DNA from: Oscillospiraceae bacterium
GTDB taxonomy: Bacteria; Bacillota; Clostridia; Oscillospirales; Oscillospiraceae
Assembly: GCA_017429835.1 (NCBI GenBank)
Contig: JAFROD010000007.1
Coordinates: forward strand, 1 to 64,000
Reading direction: 5' to 3'
DNA: 64,000 nt
Part shown: positions 50,265 through 58,985 of the stretch, one piece after another
How the letters are laid out: every line of letters starts with the position of its first letter
Numbering within the stretch: position 1 is the stretch's first letter
The notes under the pieces: model-generated
Database searches by the model: none
What the model was told of the DNA's origin: nothing
The model's input: the letters and a program-made list of their open reading frames with translations, nothing else
Position numbers and translations under genes: made by a program

Positions 50265-51875
50265 CTATGTCAATTCTACGAGATGAGGACAGCTTCCGCA
50301 GGAAAGTCCGCACGGGAGTTCTCGCCCTTCATACGAGCGATCCTCCGTGTTGCTTTGCATCAGAATGCAAGGCATGAGCCGGGTATTGTCTTCCCGAAGA
50401 AGCCCGTTCTTTATAAAGTGTTCGAGACACGAAATCGGCGCGCCGAACGGAGGAGGAGAACTTCGGTTAACCTCTAAATAAAACGCAGAAAGACCCAAGT
50501 TGAAAGGATTTCCTTCAGTAAAGTATTCTATTTCTTCTTTCCTGATAACAGCAGGGTTAAAGTACAGGAGTCTGTTGATTACTTCTGTATACGGCACATC
50601 ACTTCCGGATTGGTCCGCAGATGCAAATGTGGAAATAAAAGAAGTAACATAATCTGAAGGAGCGGTTTCTTGCGGCATGTAATACGCAAAGCCGCGTCCA
50701 TCAGCTAAATCCGAACGGTCGCGCGTTTCTTCAAATCCGCTTGTATACGTTCTGCGTAGAAGATTTAGCAGAATGCGCTTTTCCACCTTATTTTCCGGTG
50801 TGTCTGGATCATCGTGAAATAAGGAAAGCTTTTTCGGAGGATTCGTCAGCATATAATACCATTTGGTCAACTCATCCAACCGTTTTTTCAGTTGTTGACC
50901 GCGAATGTGCTTTTCGCCTGCGAGAATGCAAAAGCACGTAAAGTAGAACGACTCGCTCTGATGGAAGCGTTTGATAAAGCTGACCGGCTCCTGCGCCAAA
51001 TCTGCTGCCGCATCACGTACGGCTTGCGTTATGATATTGATCAGTTGGATTTCTCCTGCTTTTGTCTTCAAAAAATATGCGTAGTATACATGTCCGCTTT
51101 TTTTGTCTTTGAAAACCCTGCAAATCACCTCGCTGTTCAAATGCTCTTCCACGTTTTTATGTACAAGGATCAGTTTAGCCTCTTTTGTCTGTTCAATCAT
51201 TCTATTTTTAATGCGATCAATCAGGCTTTTGGATAAACCGTATGCTTCGGCGATATGCTCCCGCTTAACGGCAGACAGTTGTGAAAGCAGCACGCTCGCC
51301 GCCAGTCGAGGTGTCATTTCTCCGCCGCAATACGCCTGCAAATCCGGCAAATACTTCATTCCCAGGTAGCCGTGGCAATGCGAGCAATAGTAACGAAGCC
51401 TACGGAGAATGATCTTGGTTGGTCTATTGCGCAAACGTACGTCCTGGATTGTCGACTTCGCTTCTTTCTTGCAGCGGTCATAGTCATAGAAATATCTGCG
51501 CCGATCGCAGTTTTTACAATAGAAACCGCTGTCATCTTCTTTGTCAAAAAGAGCAATGGTAATTACGTTTTCGTTCTCAACAAAAGGTCGATAATTACAT
51601 TGGCTGTATCGTGCATATCCTGATGCTTTGCAGCGTGCGCAAAAGTTACGTGCATTGTTTTTTTGCATTTGCGTTCCGTGTTCCTCTGCTTTAACAATAG
51701 AATAGCCTTTGTGCTCACCGGAATAGTCAGAAATGAAATCTTTGGTTTTCTTGTACTCAACGGCAAATTCATAGATTGAATCCGGACTGTAATTATCTCC
51801 CAAAGCTGCTGCTTTTTTATCATAATAGCAGCCTTTCAGGTATTTCCCGCGTTTCTGATTTCTGTTGGATGACAT
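50265..51875 (-). CDS. Zinc-finger protein of unknown function, mobile-element associated
   Basis: I do not recognise the family. The 536-residue protein has several paired cysteine motifs: C-A-R-C near residue 76, C-K-N-C near 122, C-S-H-C near 165, and a C-terminal C-G-L-S-C-G-S-C. A helix-turn-helix follows the third pair (E-H-I-A-E-A-Y-G-L-S-K-S-L-I-D-R-I-K). Zinc fingers then HTH recall ISL3-type transposases, but I find no DDE triad. The ATG at 51875 follows ACAGGAGAATTGATT. It is divergent from the two recombinase-like genes at 52022-55397, from which a shared promoter region separates it. A regulator or accessory DNA-binding protein of that element is likely. Confidence 0.55.
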   Translation of the reverse strand: MSSNRNQKRGKYLKGCYYDKKAAALGDNYSPDSIYEFAVEYKKTKDFISDYSGEHKGYSIVKAEEHGTQMQKNNARNFCARCKASGYARYSQCNYRPFVENENVITIALFDKEDDSGFYCKNCDRRRYFYDYDRCKKEAKSTIQDVRLRNRPTKIILRRLRYYCSHCHGYLGMKYLPDLQAYCGGEMTPRLAASVLLSQLSAVKREHIAEAYGLSKSLIDRIKNRMIEQTKEAKLILVHKNVEEHLNSEVICRVFKDKKSGHVYYAYFLKTKAGEIQLINIITQAVRDAAADLAQEPVSFIKRFHQSESFYFTCFCILAGEKHIRGQQLKKRLDELTKWYYMLTNPPKKLSLFHDDPDTPENKVEKRILLNLLRRTYTSGFEETRDRSDLADGRGFAYYMPQETAPSDYVTSFISTFASADQSGSDVPYTEVINRLLYFNPAVIRKEEIEYFTEGNPFNLGLSAFYLEVNRSSPPPFGAPISCLEHFIKNGLLREDNTRLMPCILMQSNTEDRSYEGRELPCGLSCGSCPHLVELT

Positions 51876-52021
51876 AATCAATTCTCCTGTTTTCGTTTCA
51901 AAAAATGGCTCTACAGAAAGTTGCTGATTTTGCTGACGCACTTTTCAAACACAGAAAATAAAGTATCTGGTAAACTCATAGGCAGAACGAGTCGCACGGA
52001 AGAACGACGGGGGTGAATGCT

Positions 52022-53617
52022 ATGAGTAGTAGAAGAATGAAAAGTGCGAAATTGCCGGAAGCGGAGTATTGCGAGAGTCCGTTTCCTGATATGTTGGTGC
52101 GGGTGAGCTTTCATGAGCGAAAGAATGGCGTGTATATTACGGGAGTCGCCCGCAGCAGAAAGACACACAAGCAGATCTTGCCATTAATCAAGCATACGAA
52201 AACGATTCAGCGCGGCGAGTCGTTAGACGCGTGCAAGCGGACAATCGTTAGTCTTGTCAGCGCGTCCTATCAAGCCCGTGTATGCAGAGACGACGCCAAT
52301 GCAAATTTGCTTGATAACGGTGAAAACAGATTTGTACTCGCATTGCAAACGTACATGGAGGAGAATAACACGTTTCCTAATTGGGCAAAGACCACGCAGA
52401 CGCAGTATTTCAAACTTTACAATCGCGTGTTTGGTCTTTTGCAGGATGTGCAGAACAACGCAATCCTGACCGACGTCGATCTGGAGCCGGTCAAGGATGT
52501 TCTGAGAAAGCAGGTGTCGCAATCGAAACACTCCTACAAGAGTATCGAGCTGAATGAGAACCGTGTGCGAGCGATTGTTCATCATGCGTCGTCTGTTTAC
52601 CGGATCGTCTCAGCGTTTTGGAATGAAAAGTATCCGAAGAAACGTCTCCCTGAACCGCAGTGGAGTATGGATAATCCAAAAAAGTCAAGTAAAGAGCAGC
52701 TCAAAATGCTTGACCCGCGGACAAGGGAAAAATTCTGCCGCGAGCTCTACACTCTGTCTGAGACGCAGCCGGCATTGGTGAAGAGCGCCGTGCTGATGCT
52801 GCTCAACCTGCGGACTGCGGAAGCCGCCGCAGTAGAAGAAAAAGACGTGCAGTTTTATGACGATGAGGAAGTCGGATCATACAGCGTCGTAAACGTGTTT
52901 TTCCAGACTTCGGACGGTATTCAAAAAACGCCGATGTTGAAAACGAAGCAGAGCACCCGTATGATTCCTGCAGGATTCTGGCATACCGAGGTGTTAAAGA
53001 GGTGCTTTGCTGCACTTCAAGCATCCGGAGAACCCGGAATGGTCGGATCCGGCGACCTCGCCGAGTGGATTCTGGAGCGGTTAATCGCGGCAGGATGCAA
53101 TGTTGAAAATGTAAAGCCGCCGGCAAGCGAGCTGGATGACGTCGGATCATTAGCGGCGTACATACTTCGCCGTGACGCGGCTTCGCTTATGAAAAATCTG
53201 ATGGGTATGGCCAGTTATGAGATCGACTTTCTTATGGGACACAAGACGAAGATAAGCAAGGCGGCACGGTCTGATTTGCGGCTGGCGGAACAGCAGAAGA
53301 AACTGGTTGCTAAAATGAACCGCTTTTGCTATATGGATACGTTAACTAACTCTCCCGCCGTTACGCCCATCCGATTGGCGCACGGGGTCGAGCTGCAAAC
53401 AATCGACTATCATGAACTTCGTTTGCAGACGCCGCAGTACGCCACGCGCTGTGAATTGGAATTCAAGGCAAGTGAGCCCGGAGAAAGCATCTCGATTGTC
53501 TGCCCAGCAGAATTGGCTGATAAACTGCAACTCCGCTCAAAGAAGGAAATTACCATGATTAAGCCGGCGCTGGGCTGCGTCACGAAGGAGGATGATTATG
53601 AAAAAGCCAAAGATTAG
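52022..53617 (+). CDS. Divergent tyrosine-recombinase-like protein A
   Basis: A 531-residue protein. The second half has a tyrosine-recombinase outline: L-N-L-R-T-A-E-A-A-A-V (catalytic Arg position), K-T-K-Q-S-T-R-M-I-P (Lys), A-A-Y-I-L-R-R-D-A-A-S-L (the HxxR place, His changed), F-L-M-G-H-K-T (the G-H box kept), and F-C-Y-M-D-T as the candidate Tyr. The N-terminal half should hold the arm- and core-binding domains. GGGGG lies 8 bp before the ATG at 52022. It overlaps the next gene by 20 bp. Enzyme activity is plausible but not certain. Confidence 0.65.
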   Translation: MSSRRMKSAKLPEAEYCESPFPDMLVRVSFHERKNGVYITGVARSRKTHKQILPLIKHTKTIQRGESLDACKRTIVSLVSASYQARVCRDDANANLLDNGENRFVLALQTYMEENNTFPNWAKTTQTQYFKLYNRVFGLLQDVQNNAILTDVDLEPVKDVLRKQVSQSKHSYKSIELNENRVRAIVHHASSVYRIVSAFWNEKYPKKRLPEPQWSMDNPKKSSKEQLKMLDPRTREKFCRELYTLSETQPALVKSAVLMLLNLRTAEAAAVEEKDVQFYDDEEVGSYSVVNVFFQTSDGIQKTPMLKTKQSTRMIPAGFWHTEVLKRCFAALQASGEPGMVGSGDLAEWILERLIAAGCNVENVKPPASELDDVGSLAAYILRRDAASLMKNLMGMASYEIDFLMGHKTKISKAARSDLRLAEQQKKLVAKMNRFCYMDTLTNSPAVTPIRLAHGVELQTIDYHELRLQTPQYATRCELEFKASEPGESISIVCPAELADKLQLRSKKEITMIKPALGCVTKEDDYEKAKD

Positions 53618-55397
53618 GATCACAAAAGATGCGCCGATCAACCTCGCAAGTACTACCGCCGAGGAGCTTCTGGATAGCAAAATTACACCCGAACTGAACG
53701 AAGCCGGGCAGTTAGTGAAATTAGCAGGTTGTATGGAAGTCAGCGGCGTAACCTTGCGGTTCTCGCTCAGCCATCAGTGCGCCGAAAGCAGCAGCCCTTA
53801 TCGGGGAACGATCTGTATCATTGATCCCGCTACAGGACGCATCATGAAAGCGGGCGACACCGACAGAAGCAAACGCGAGAAGTCCCTGAAAAATAAGCGT
53901 GCAAAAAGGAATACTGAGAACGGCGATGGAAGCTCTGCCGATACGGATCAGACAGAGGTTCCAGCAGAACGCGACTCTGATAGACCGCTGCTGTTGCGGC
54001 GGCAGATCACTTTTAAGTCCAAAAAGTTTGCGGCAGACGCGCCGTATTCCGACATCTGCAAAGAACTCGCAGAGTACTTGGTTGATCGGGGCAAGCGGCT
54101 CTGTCATGATAATCTCTCGACGATTTATAACCGCATTTTTGAAAGTGTTACCCCAAAAACAATCACGCCGCTCATTGCGCTTATGCTTTACTTTGATACC
54201 TTTGTTTCCAAAACCAGAAGTCAAATGAAAGCCGATGCGCGCAAACGCTTAAAAAAGGAGTTCGAACTGTTTCTGCATCAGTTGCCGGAAAAGAGCATGA
54301 GTAGTTTTATCAAACGCGATTTTCGCCGCAATCTGCGCTTTCAGAAATTGAGCGGAGCAAAAATCAAGGCGCTTCATGACTTTTGGGATTACTGCAGCAG
54401 TGAGCATTACTGTGAGGTAATGGACAATCCGATCCCGCTCCCCGAAAAGCGGGCAGAATCTGAATTGGAGAGAATAAAAGCCGCTTCTACGCCGAGAATT
54501 CTCTCCACTGATCAGATTGCCAAATTATATCAGTATTGCCTTGATGCACGTGACGGGCTGGCGTGCGGCATTTGTCTGCTGCTGAACGGGTACGCGGAAG
54601 ATTTCAGTCGGAAACTAAAATGGAAGGACGTCTCGTTTGAGAAGGGTCTTGTCTTGATTCTGAATTACCAGGCTGAACGCACCGCGGCAACCAAGGACTA
54701 CACGAGACCGTGCAATATGTTACTTGGGCAACTCCTGCAGCACCGCTATCAGGCTCTTCTGGAAAGCGGCGATTATAAAGAGAACAAGCTGAAGGAAATG
54801 CCGATCGTATCCGATAAATCTCCGGAAAAGGTCTTGGATAACAAGGCGTTTGTAGAGCGGTGCACGTCGGTATTGGGAAGCTGCGGCGTTAAACCGGAGG
54901 TCTTCTTGAATCTTCAGGGCAAGCGTTGCGCAGCAGCGAAACAGCTGTTGCGGAATACCTACGAATATCTCGTTTGCAGCTGTATGGGCATCGATGACGA
55001 CGATGGAACAAAGAGCTTCTTACTCGGAAGAATGCTTGAATCGACTACAGACAACAACTATGCTTCCTATACTTCGCCGGAGGCAAGCGAGCGCCTTTAC
55101 GCGATTCAAAACCGCTGTCTGCCCGCGTACCCGCTTTCTCAGGAGAAAAAGGTTACGGATCTCGGCAACGGTATGGTTCGGATTACGTTAAATCCCAAAG
55201 CGACAAACGAGACGTTGACTGTCACCTTGAAAGCAGGTTTCTCGCCTGACGTACAAATCAGTGCTTCTGCCAGACACGGCGTATCCGCAACCGCAAGTGT
55301 GCGGGAGTTGAAGGAAGACGGCACGCCCAAACGCGCCTCGCGGAAAAGCAAAGCGAATAGCGATGTCTGCAAGATTGTCGACACATATAAATCATGA
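53598..55397 (+). CDS. Divergent tyrosine-recombinase-like protein B
   Basis: A 599-residue protein in the same operon as protein A. The C-terminal half keeps the fold pattern with altered active-site positions: L-L-L-N-G-Y-A-E-D-F-S-R (the usual Arg replaced by Tyr), A-K-Q-L-L-R-N-T-Y (HxxR region, Arg kept), F-L-L-G-R-M-L (G-R in place of G-H), and N-N-Y-A-S-Y-T-S (Tyr kept). With Arg I and the second His both changed it is probably a structural partner rather than an active recombinase. AAGGAGG lies 6 bp before the ATG at 53598. A terminator follows at 55410. Confidence 0.6.
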   Translation: MKKPKIRITKDAPINLASTTAEELLDSKITPELNEAGQLVKLAGCMEVSGVTLRFSLSHQCAESSSPYRGTICIIDPATGRIMKAGDTDRSKREKSLKNKRAKRNTENGDGSSADTDQTEVPAERDSDRPLLLRRQITFKSKKFAADAPYSDICKELAEYLVDRGKRLCHDNLSTIYNRIFESVTPKTITPLIALMLYFDTFVSKTRSQMKADARKRLKKEFELFLHQLPEKSMSSFIKRDFRRNLRFQKLSGAKIKALHDFWDYCSSEHYCEVMDNPIPLPEKRAESELERIKAASTPRILSTDQIAKLYQYCLDARDGLACGICLLLNGYAEDFSRKLKWKDVSFEKGLVLILNYQAERTAATKDYTRPCNMLLGQLLQHRYQALLESGDYKENKLKEMPIVSDKSPEKVLDNKAFVERCTSVLGSCGVKPEVFLNLQGKRCAAAKQLLRNTYEYLVCSCMGIDDDDGTKSFLLGRMLESTTDNNYASYTSPEASERLYAIQNRCLPAYPLSQEKKVTDLGNGMVRITLNPKATNETLTVTLKAGFSPDVQISASARHGVSATASVRELKEDGTPKRASRKSKANSDVCKIVDTYKS

Positions 55398-55409
55398 CAC
55401 CTAAAAAGC

Positions 55410-55444
55410 AAGCCGGTTCCCTCGATATCCGGGTGGACCGGCTT
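55410..55444. terminator. Terminator after recombinase-like protein B
   Basis: AAGCCGGT pairs with ACCGGCTT, with more pairing inside. It lies 13 bp past the stop at 55397 and also faces the end of the AbrB-like gene on the other strand. Confidence 0.65.
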
Positions 55445-55465
55445 CTATATTGAAGACGTGTGGAA

Positions 55466-55735
55466 CTACCATTGCTCCGTCCCTTGCGGAACGCCCCAAT
55501 CCACTTCACCATCCTCTTGCATTCTGTCAATTTGATCCATCGGCTTCCCGTAAAACGCAGTCAAGCGTTCTTCTACCGAGCGGTGCCGCTTCGGCGCCGC
55601 CTTTTCTTCTGTAATCGCATCGCCGGATCGGACAATCGCAACGCGGTCTTCTTCATGAAGCCCCAAAGCATCCAATGTTTCTGCAGGAATGCGTATCCCT
55701 GCTCTTTTCGCCAACTTACGGATCGACGTGAACAT
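55466..55735 (-). CDS. AbrB/MazE-like antitoxin-type protein
   Basis: An 89-residue protein with a swapped-hairpin AbrB-type N-terminus: R-K-L-A-K-R-A-G-I-R-I-P-A-E-T-L-D-A-L-G-L, then D-R-V-A-I-V. The C-terminal 45 residues are acidic and probably disordered, as in antitoxins that wrap a toxin. No toxin gene lies on either side, only a 29-codon frame upstream. It may be an orphan antitoxin or a plain regulator. Confidence 0.7.
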   Translation of the reverse strand: MFTSIRKLAKRAGIRIPAETLDALGLHEEDRVAIVRSGDAITEEKAAPKRHRSVEERLTAFYGKPMDQIDRMQEDGEVDWGVPQGTEQW

Positions 55736-55819
55736 TGATAATCGCCCCCTCAGTTAGAGTATAAGAGAATCCGCAGCAAGAGTCAATGATCATTTGCAGA
55801 TAAAGAAATGCCGCGGCGC

Positions 55820-55909
55820 TCAATCATTTCGCGCCAATGCTTCAAAAGCGGCACGATGCTCCCGGAGGATTCGTCCTGCAACGAACATCAACTTTTCGTC
55901 CTCGGTCAT
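55820..55909 (-). CDS. Possible 29-residue small protein
   Basis: An ATG at 55909 opens M-T-E-D-E-K-L-M-F-V-A-G-R-I-L-R-E-H-R, a helical charged peptide that ends after 29 residues. There is no strong ribosome site, but the amphipathic pattern looks coded. It precedes the AbrB-like gene in the same direction by 84 bp. Family unknown to me. Confidence 0.35.
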   Translation of the reverse strand: MTEDEKLMFVAGRILREHRAAFEALARND

Positions 55910-56044
55910 TTTTTCAAAAACAATAGATTATTGATAATTTGATTATCCGGATTGTAATGTAACGCATCGTCATAAAAACGGCTATTCCACACAAATTCTA
56001 CACAAACTCTACACAAACCGCTGTTCAGCCTCTTGAATAAAAGT

Positions 56045-56083
56045 GGAAAGTCCTCGGAAACGCAGTGTTTCCAAGGACTTTCC
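56045..56083 (-). terminator. Terminator of the tRNA-Pro gene
   Basis: GGAAAGTCCT and AGGACTTTCC close a stem whose inside also pairs (GGAAAC with GTTTCC). On the minus strand it directly follows the CCA and is followed by ACTTTTATT. Confidence 0.85.
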
Positions 56084-56084
56084 G

Positions 56085-56161
56085 TGGTCCGAGTGACTGG
56101 ATTCGAACCAGCGGCCTCTTGAACCCCATTCAAGCGCGATACCAAACTTCGCTACACCCGG
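56085..56161 (-). tRNA. tRNA-Pro (anticodon GGG)
   Basis: 77 bases fold fully: acceptor CCGGGTG with CACTCGG (one G-U pair), D stem GCGA/TCGC, anticodon stem CTTGA/TCAAG around loop ATGGGGT (anticodon GGG, reading CCC), T arm with GGTTCGAATCC, discriminator A and encoded CCA. It is the only intact tRNA I find. Its 3' part is copied at 7546, 7733, 26611 and 26758, all on its downstream side. Confidence 0.95.
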
Positions 56162-56485
56162 ATATTTATTTTGCGGATGTATAATAACATATCCGGGTGG
56201 GTTTTGCAAGCACTATTTTCACTTTTTTCGCATTTCCCTTTTTCCTTTTTTCGTAGTCCCGTTCCTGTCAGCTGTTTCCGCGCGCAATCTGAATCCGGCA
56301 CGGCAGAAAAGCTGAGCCGTCCAAGCGGAGGTGCATCACGCTCAGGAGGCTCGCAGCTTTCTCTCTCTGAGGGGTTACGTTTTTCTTCGATATGTTGTAT
56401 GATTCATGTGGAAGTCTGACCGACTCTCGCTTTGGGCGTATGGGCTGTGGCAATTTGCATCAGCAGGGTTTCGGCAGACTTCTTT
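56162..56485. other. Intergenic stretch without recognisable feature
   Basis: Between the tRNA-Pro 5' end and the lipoprotein gene I see no supported gene or RNA. A pyrimidine-rich run (about 56215-56260) and some inverted bits occur. The tRNA promoter must lie here on the minus strand just upstream of 56161. Confidence 0.4.
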
Positions 56486-57580
56486 TTATTCGGCGATATA
56501 GCTCAGGTATGCCTCCGAGATCGGATAGCTTTCGAACGCAATGACCTGCATATAGCGATCCGCACCCGCGATGGAGGCGATCGGCGCGACCATCCAGAGC
56601 TTCCCGTCCGGCCCGACGAAGGGGCAGGCGTCGGAGACATATTCCTCGGAGGTCGTTCTTTTCACAAGGTCGTCGAGATCCGGCTTTAGCGAGGGATCCG
56701 CCTCCACCTCTTCCAGGAACGACGCATACTGGTCGAACAGCACCGAGCCCATGACGTCCTTCGCCCTGGCGTTGAAGCTGTCCACCGTATAGCCGAAGTG
56801 CGACAGGACTTCGACGTCGGAGGCAAACTTGCCGTTGCTCAGATCGACGTTGCAGATGAAGAAGTCCGAGCCCTCGGAAGCATAATACGCATAGTTGACG
56901 ACAATGGAGAGATATTCGCCGGAAATGCCCCAGATATAATCCATGCTGCAGATCCCGGGCATTCCGTACTCGTCCATCGATTTCACGACGTACTCCTGAT
57001 AGACGCCGTCATAGAGCTGCTCGTAGATGATCTCGTTGAGGTAGTCGATCCCCTCTCCGTCGAAGACAATCTTGGGCACGTGGAACTCCATCCGGATGCC
57101 GTCATGCTTGAGTCCTTCCGTCGCGGCGTCAATGACGGACGCAGTGGAATAGTCCGGCTCCGCAGGCTCGGTATAGGGGATCTGCTCGCTCTCCTCGGTA
57201 GAAAGCAAGGAAGCAGGCTCGGGCTCGTCGCTCGGTTCGATCTGATCGGGCGGCGCAAAATACATCATCGTGCCGCCCCAGTCGAGCGCGAGCCTGTCGT
57301 CCTTCAGCGTGCCCTTGTACGGGCCGCCGAGCGCGTCGATCGTCAGCTCCTCGCCGTCAAGCGTCCATTCCATGCCGACTTCCAGAGAAATACCGAGACG
57401 TCCCGTGCCGTCGGAATCCAGCCGGAGCCATTCGCCGTCCACCGGGCAGTCCTCGCCCAGCATGGTGATCTTGTAACACAGGTACTTGCCATAATAAATG
57501 TCCGGCTTCGCTTCCCCGCCGCAGGCCGCCAGCGAAAGCAGGACGGCAAGGGCAAGGATGATCGCGGTAAGCTTTTTCAT
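56486..57580 (-). CDS. Lipoprotein with DUF3298-like C-terminal domain
   Basis: A 364-residue lipoprotein: M-K-K-L-T-A-I, hydrophobic stretch and the lipobox L-A-A-C at residues about 17-20. The N-terminal third looks like a small beta domain, then a Pro/Glu/Ser-rich linker, then a C-terminal region with the DUF3298/RsiV-like pattern (Y-L-S-I-V-V-N-Y, F-N-A-R-A-K-D-V, F-V-G-P-D-G-K-L). The ATG at 57580 is preferred because GGGGAGAGTACGGC precedes it. It follows the DUF4428 gene by 20 bp in the same direction. Function unknown; extracytoplasmic. Confidence 0.75.
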   Translation of the reverse strand: MKKLTAIILALAVLLSLAACGGEAKPDIYYGKYLCYKITMLGEDCPVDGEWLRLDSDGTGRLGISLEVGMEWTLDGEELTIDALGGPYKGTLKDDRLALDWGGTMMYFAPPDQIEPSDEPEPASLLSTEESEQIPYTEPAEPDYSTASVIDAATEGLKHDGIRMEFHVPKIVFDGEGIDYLNEIIYEQLYDGVYQEYVVKSMDEYGMPGICSMDYIWGISGEYLSIVVNYAYYASEGSDFFICNVDLSNGKFASDVEVLSHFGYTVDSFNARAKDVMGSVLFDQYASFLEEVEADPSLKPDLDDLVKRTTSEEYVSDACPFVGPDGKLWMVAPIASIAGADRYMQVIAFESYPISEAYLSYIAE

Positions 57581-57600
57581 GCCGTACTCTCCCCTGTTGA

Positions 57601-58368
57601 TCAGCCGTTCAGCGCACCGCCGCAGTATTCGCAGCGTCCGCTTGCGTCCGGGATCGTCGTTGCGCCGCAGTAGGGACACTTCACCGCCGTCTTCGGAGCT
57701 GCAGCCGCGGCAGCCGCCGCGCGCGCATTCGTCCGGTACTCGGTCAGCGCCTTGACGATGTCGTTGCCCATGCGCTCGTATTCGCGGTAGTCCACGGGCT
57801 TGGACGTCGTGCCGCCCAGCAGTCCGCCGCCGGTCTCCATGCTCACGCTGGAGCGGTTCATGCGGAAGCGGATCTCATTGAAGTACGGGCTGTTGACGTT
57901 GATCGTGATGAAGAAATCATAGCTGTAGCGGTAGCGCGGCGGCACGTAGCTGATGCGCTGCCCGTCCTTGCCCTCGCGGTAGAGCTCGTCGCGGTCTTCG
58001 TCGATGTCCAGACGGCAGCCGGTGACCTGCGAGAGCGCGATGACGTCGGGATTGGTATCCTGCCACTTAGAGGCAGAGGTCACGATGAAGTTTCCAGCGT
58101 CTTCGTCCAGCAGTACCTTGGTCGAATCGCCGAGGGTTCTCGTCAGATGGAAATCAGCGACCGCCTTCTTGTTCTCCTCGCGGTAGGCAAGCTGCTCCTT
58201 GATCGACTCCAGCGTGCTGTGACGGCGGTCGTCAAACCACGGCGAGAGCTTTTTCGCGCACTCCTTGCAGAGGTTGCCGTCCTCGAGCTTGCGGTTGCCG
58301 AGCAGTCCGATCTCGCCGCCGCAGACGTCGCAGATCTTCTTTTCAAACAGTTTTCCGAACAGACCCAT
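57601..58368 (-). CDS. DUF4428-domain zinc-ribbon protein
   Basis: A 255-residue cytoplasmic protein. The N-terminus has C-D-V-C-G-G and C-K-E-C-A-K (DUF4428, a metal-binding motif). The middle has a beta-rich domain with Y-S-Y-D-F-F-I-T-I-N-V-N. An Ala-rich linker near residues 212-222 leads to a zinc ribbon (C-P-Y-C-G-A-T-T, C-E-Y-C-G-G). Function unknown; such proteins often occur next to membrane or stress genes in Firmicutes. First gene of a two-gene unit with the lipoprotein. Confidence 0.75.
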   Translation of the reverse strand: MGLFGKLFEKKICDVCGGEIGLLGNRKLEDGNLCKECAKKLSPWFDDRRHSTLESIKEQLAYREENKKAVADFHLTRTLGDSTKVLLDEDAGNFIVTSASKWQDTNPDVIALSQVTGCRLDIDEDRDELYREGKDGQRISYVPPRYRYSYDFFITINVNSPYFNEIRFRMNRSSVSMETGGGLLGGTTSKPVDYREYERMGNDIVKALTEYRTNARAAAAAAAAPKTAVKCPYCGATTIPDASGRCEYCGGALNG

Positions 58369-58434
58369 AAATGTTCCTCCTCAAAATGTATTTCTATTTT
58401 GATAGTAGCACACTTTCCTCTTTTTGGCAAGATA

Positions 58435-58462
58435 AAAAGGACGTCCATACGGACGTCCTTTT
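58435..58462. terminator. Terminator after the small zinc-ribbon membrane protein gene
   Basis: AAAGGACGTCC pairs perfectly with GGACGTCCTTT around a 4-base loop, with A and T runs on either side. Confidence 0.85.
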
Positions 58463-58478
58463 CGTCAGGCAGAATTCA

Positions 58479-58940
58479 TTATCCCTTCTTTATGAATTTG
58501 CAGCCGCATTCATAGCATACGTTTCTGTTGCCATATTGTTTCGTGCCGCAGTTGGGGCAGATGATTCTATCGCCGATGATCTCCACCGCGGCGCACATCC
58601 TGCCGTCAACGATTTCGACGCCGTTCTTCTCAAGTCGTTCCTTCGGCTGCATGACGGACGTGTCCTCTTTCGGGTTCACGACCGGTTCCGTCTTCGGATT
58701 TGCAGCAGGTTCCGTCTTTTGCTGCGGCGCAGGCTGCGGAACAACGATCGTTTCCGGCTGCCTGCCTCTGTCCGGCAGCGCAATGACGATCAGCGCGCCG
58801 AGAACGCCCAACAGGAACGAATACCAAAAGTATTTTGCGTCCGGATATCCCTTTTCCATTGCAGCCTTGCGCATTTCGGTCGCCCAAAACGCTTGAATGA
58901 CGATCACGAGGATCGCTCCGAGAATGATCAGAATCTCCAT
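58479..58940 (-). CDS. Membrane-anchored zinc-ribbon protein
   Basis: A 153-residue protein: one helix at the N-terminus (residues 1-19), a second near 41-55, a Pro/Gln/Glu-rich linker (about 62-100) and a C-terminal zinc ribbon with C-P-N-C-G-T and C-Y-E-C-G-C. The linker suggests a flexible tether. No known role. It stands alone, with a terminator on its 3' side. Confidence 0.7.
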   Translation of the reverse strand: MEILIILGAILVIVIQAFWATEMRKAAMEKGYPDAKYFWYSFLLGVLGALIVIALPDRGRQPETIVVPQPAPQQKTEPAANPKTEPVVNPKEDTSVMQPKERLEKNGVEIVDGRMCAAVEIIGDRIICPNCGTKQYGNRNVCYECGCKFIKKG

Positions 58941-58985
58941 TTTTCTTTCTCCCTATGTCCTTAATCCTTAGTGAATACATTTGTC

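Noticed and set aside
50265..51875. Calling the zinc-finger protein an ISL3 transposase
   Set aside because: Zinc fingers and an HTH fit, but no DDE residues or terminal inverted repeats are visible, so only an unknown-function call is made.
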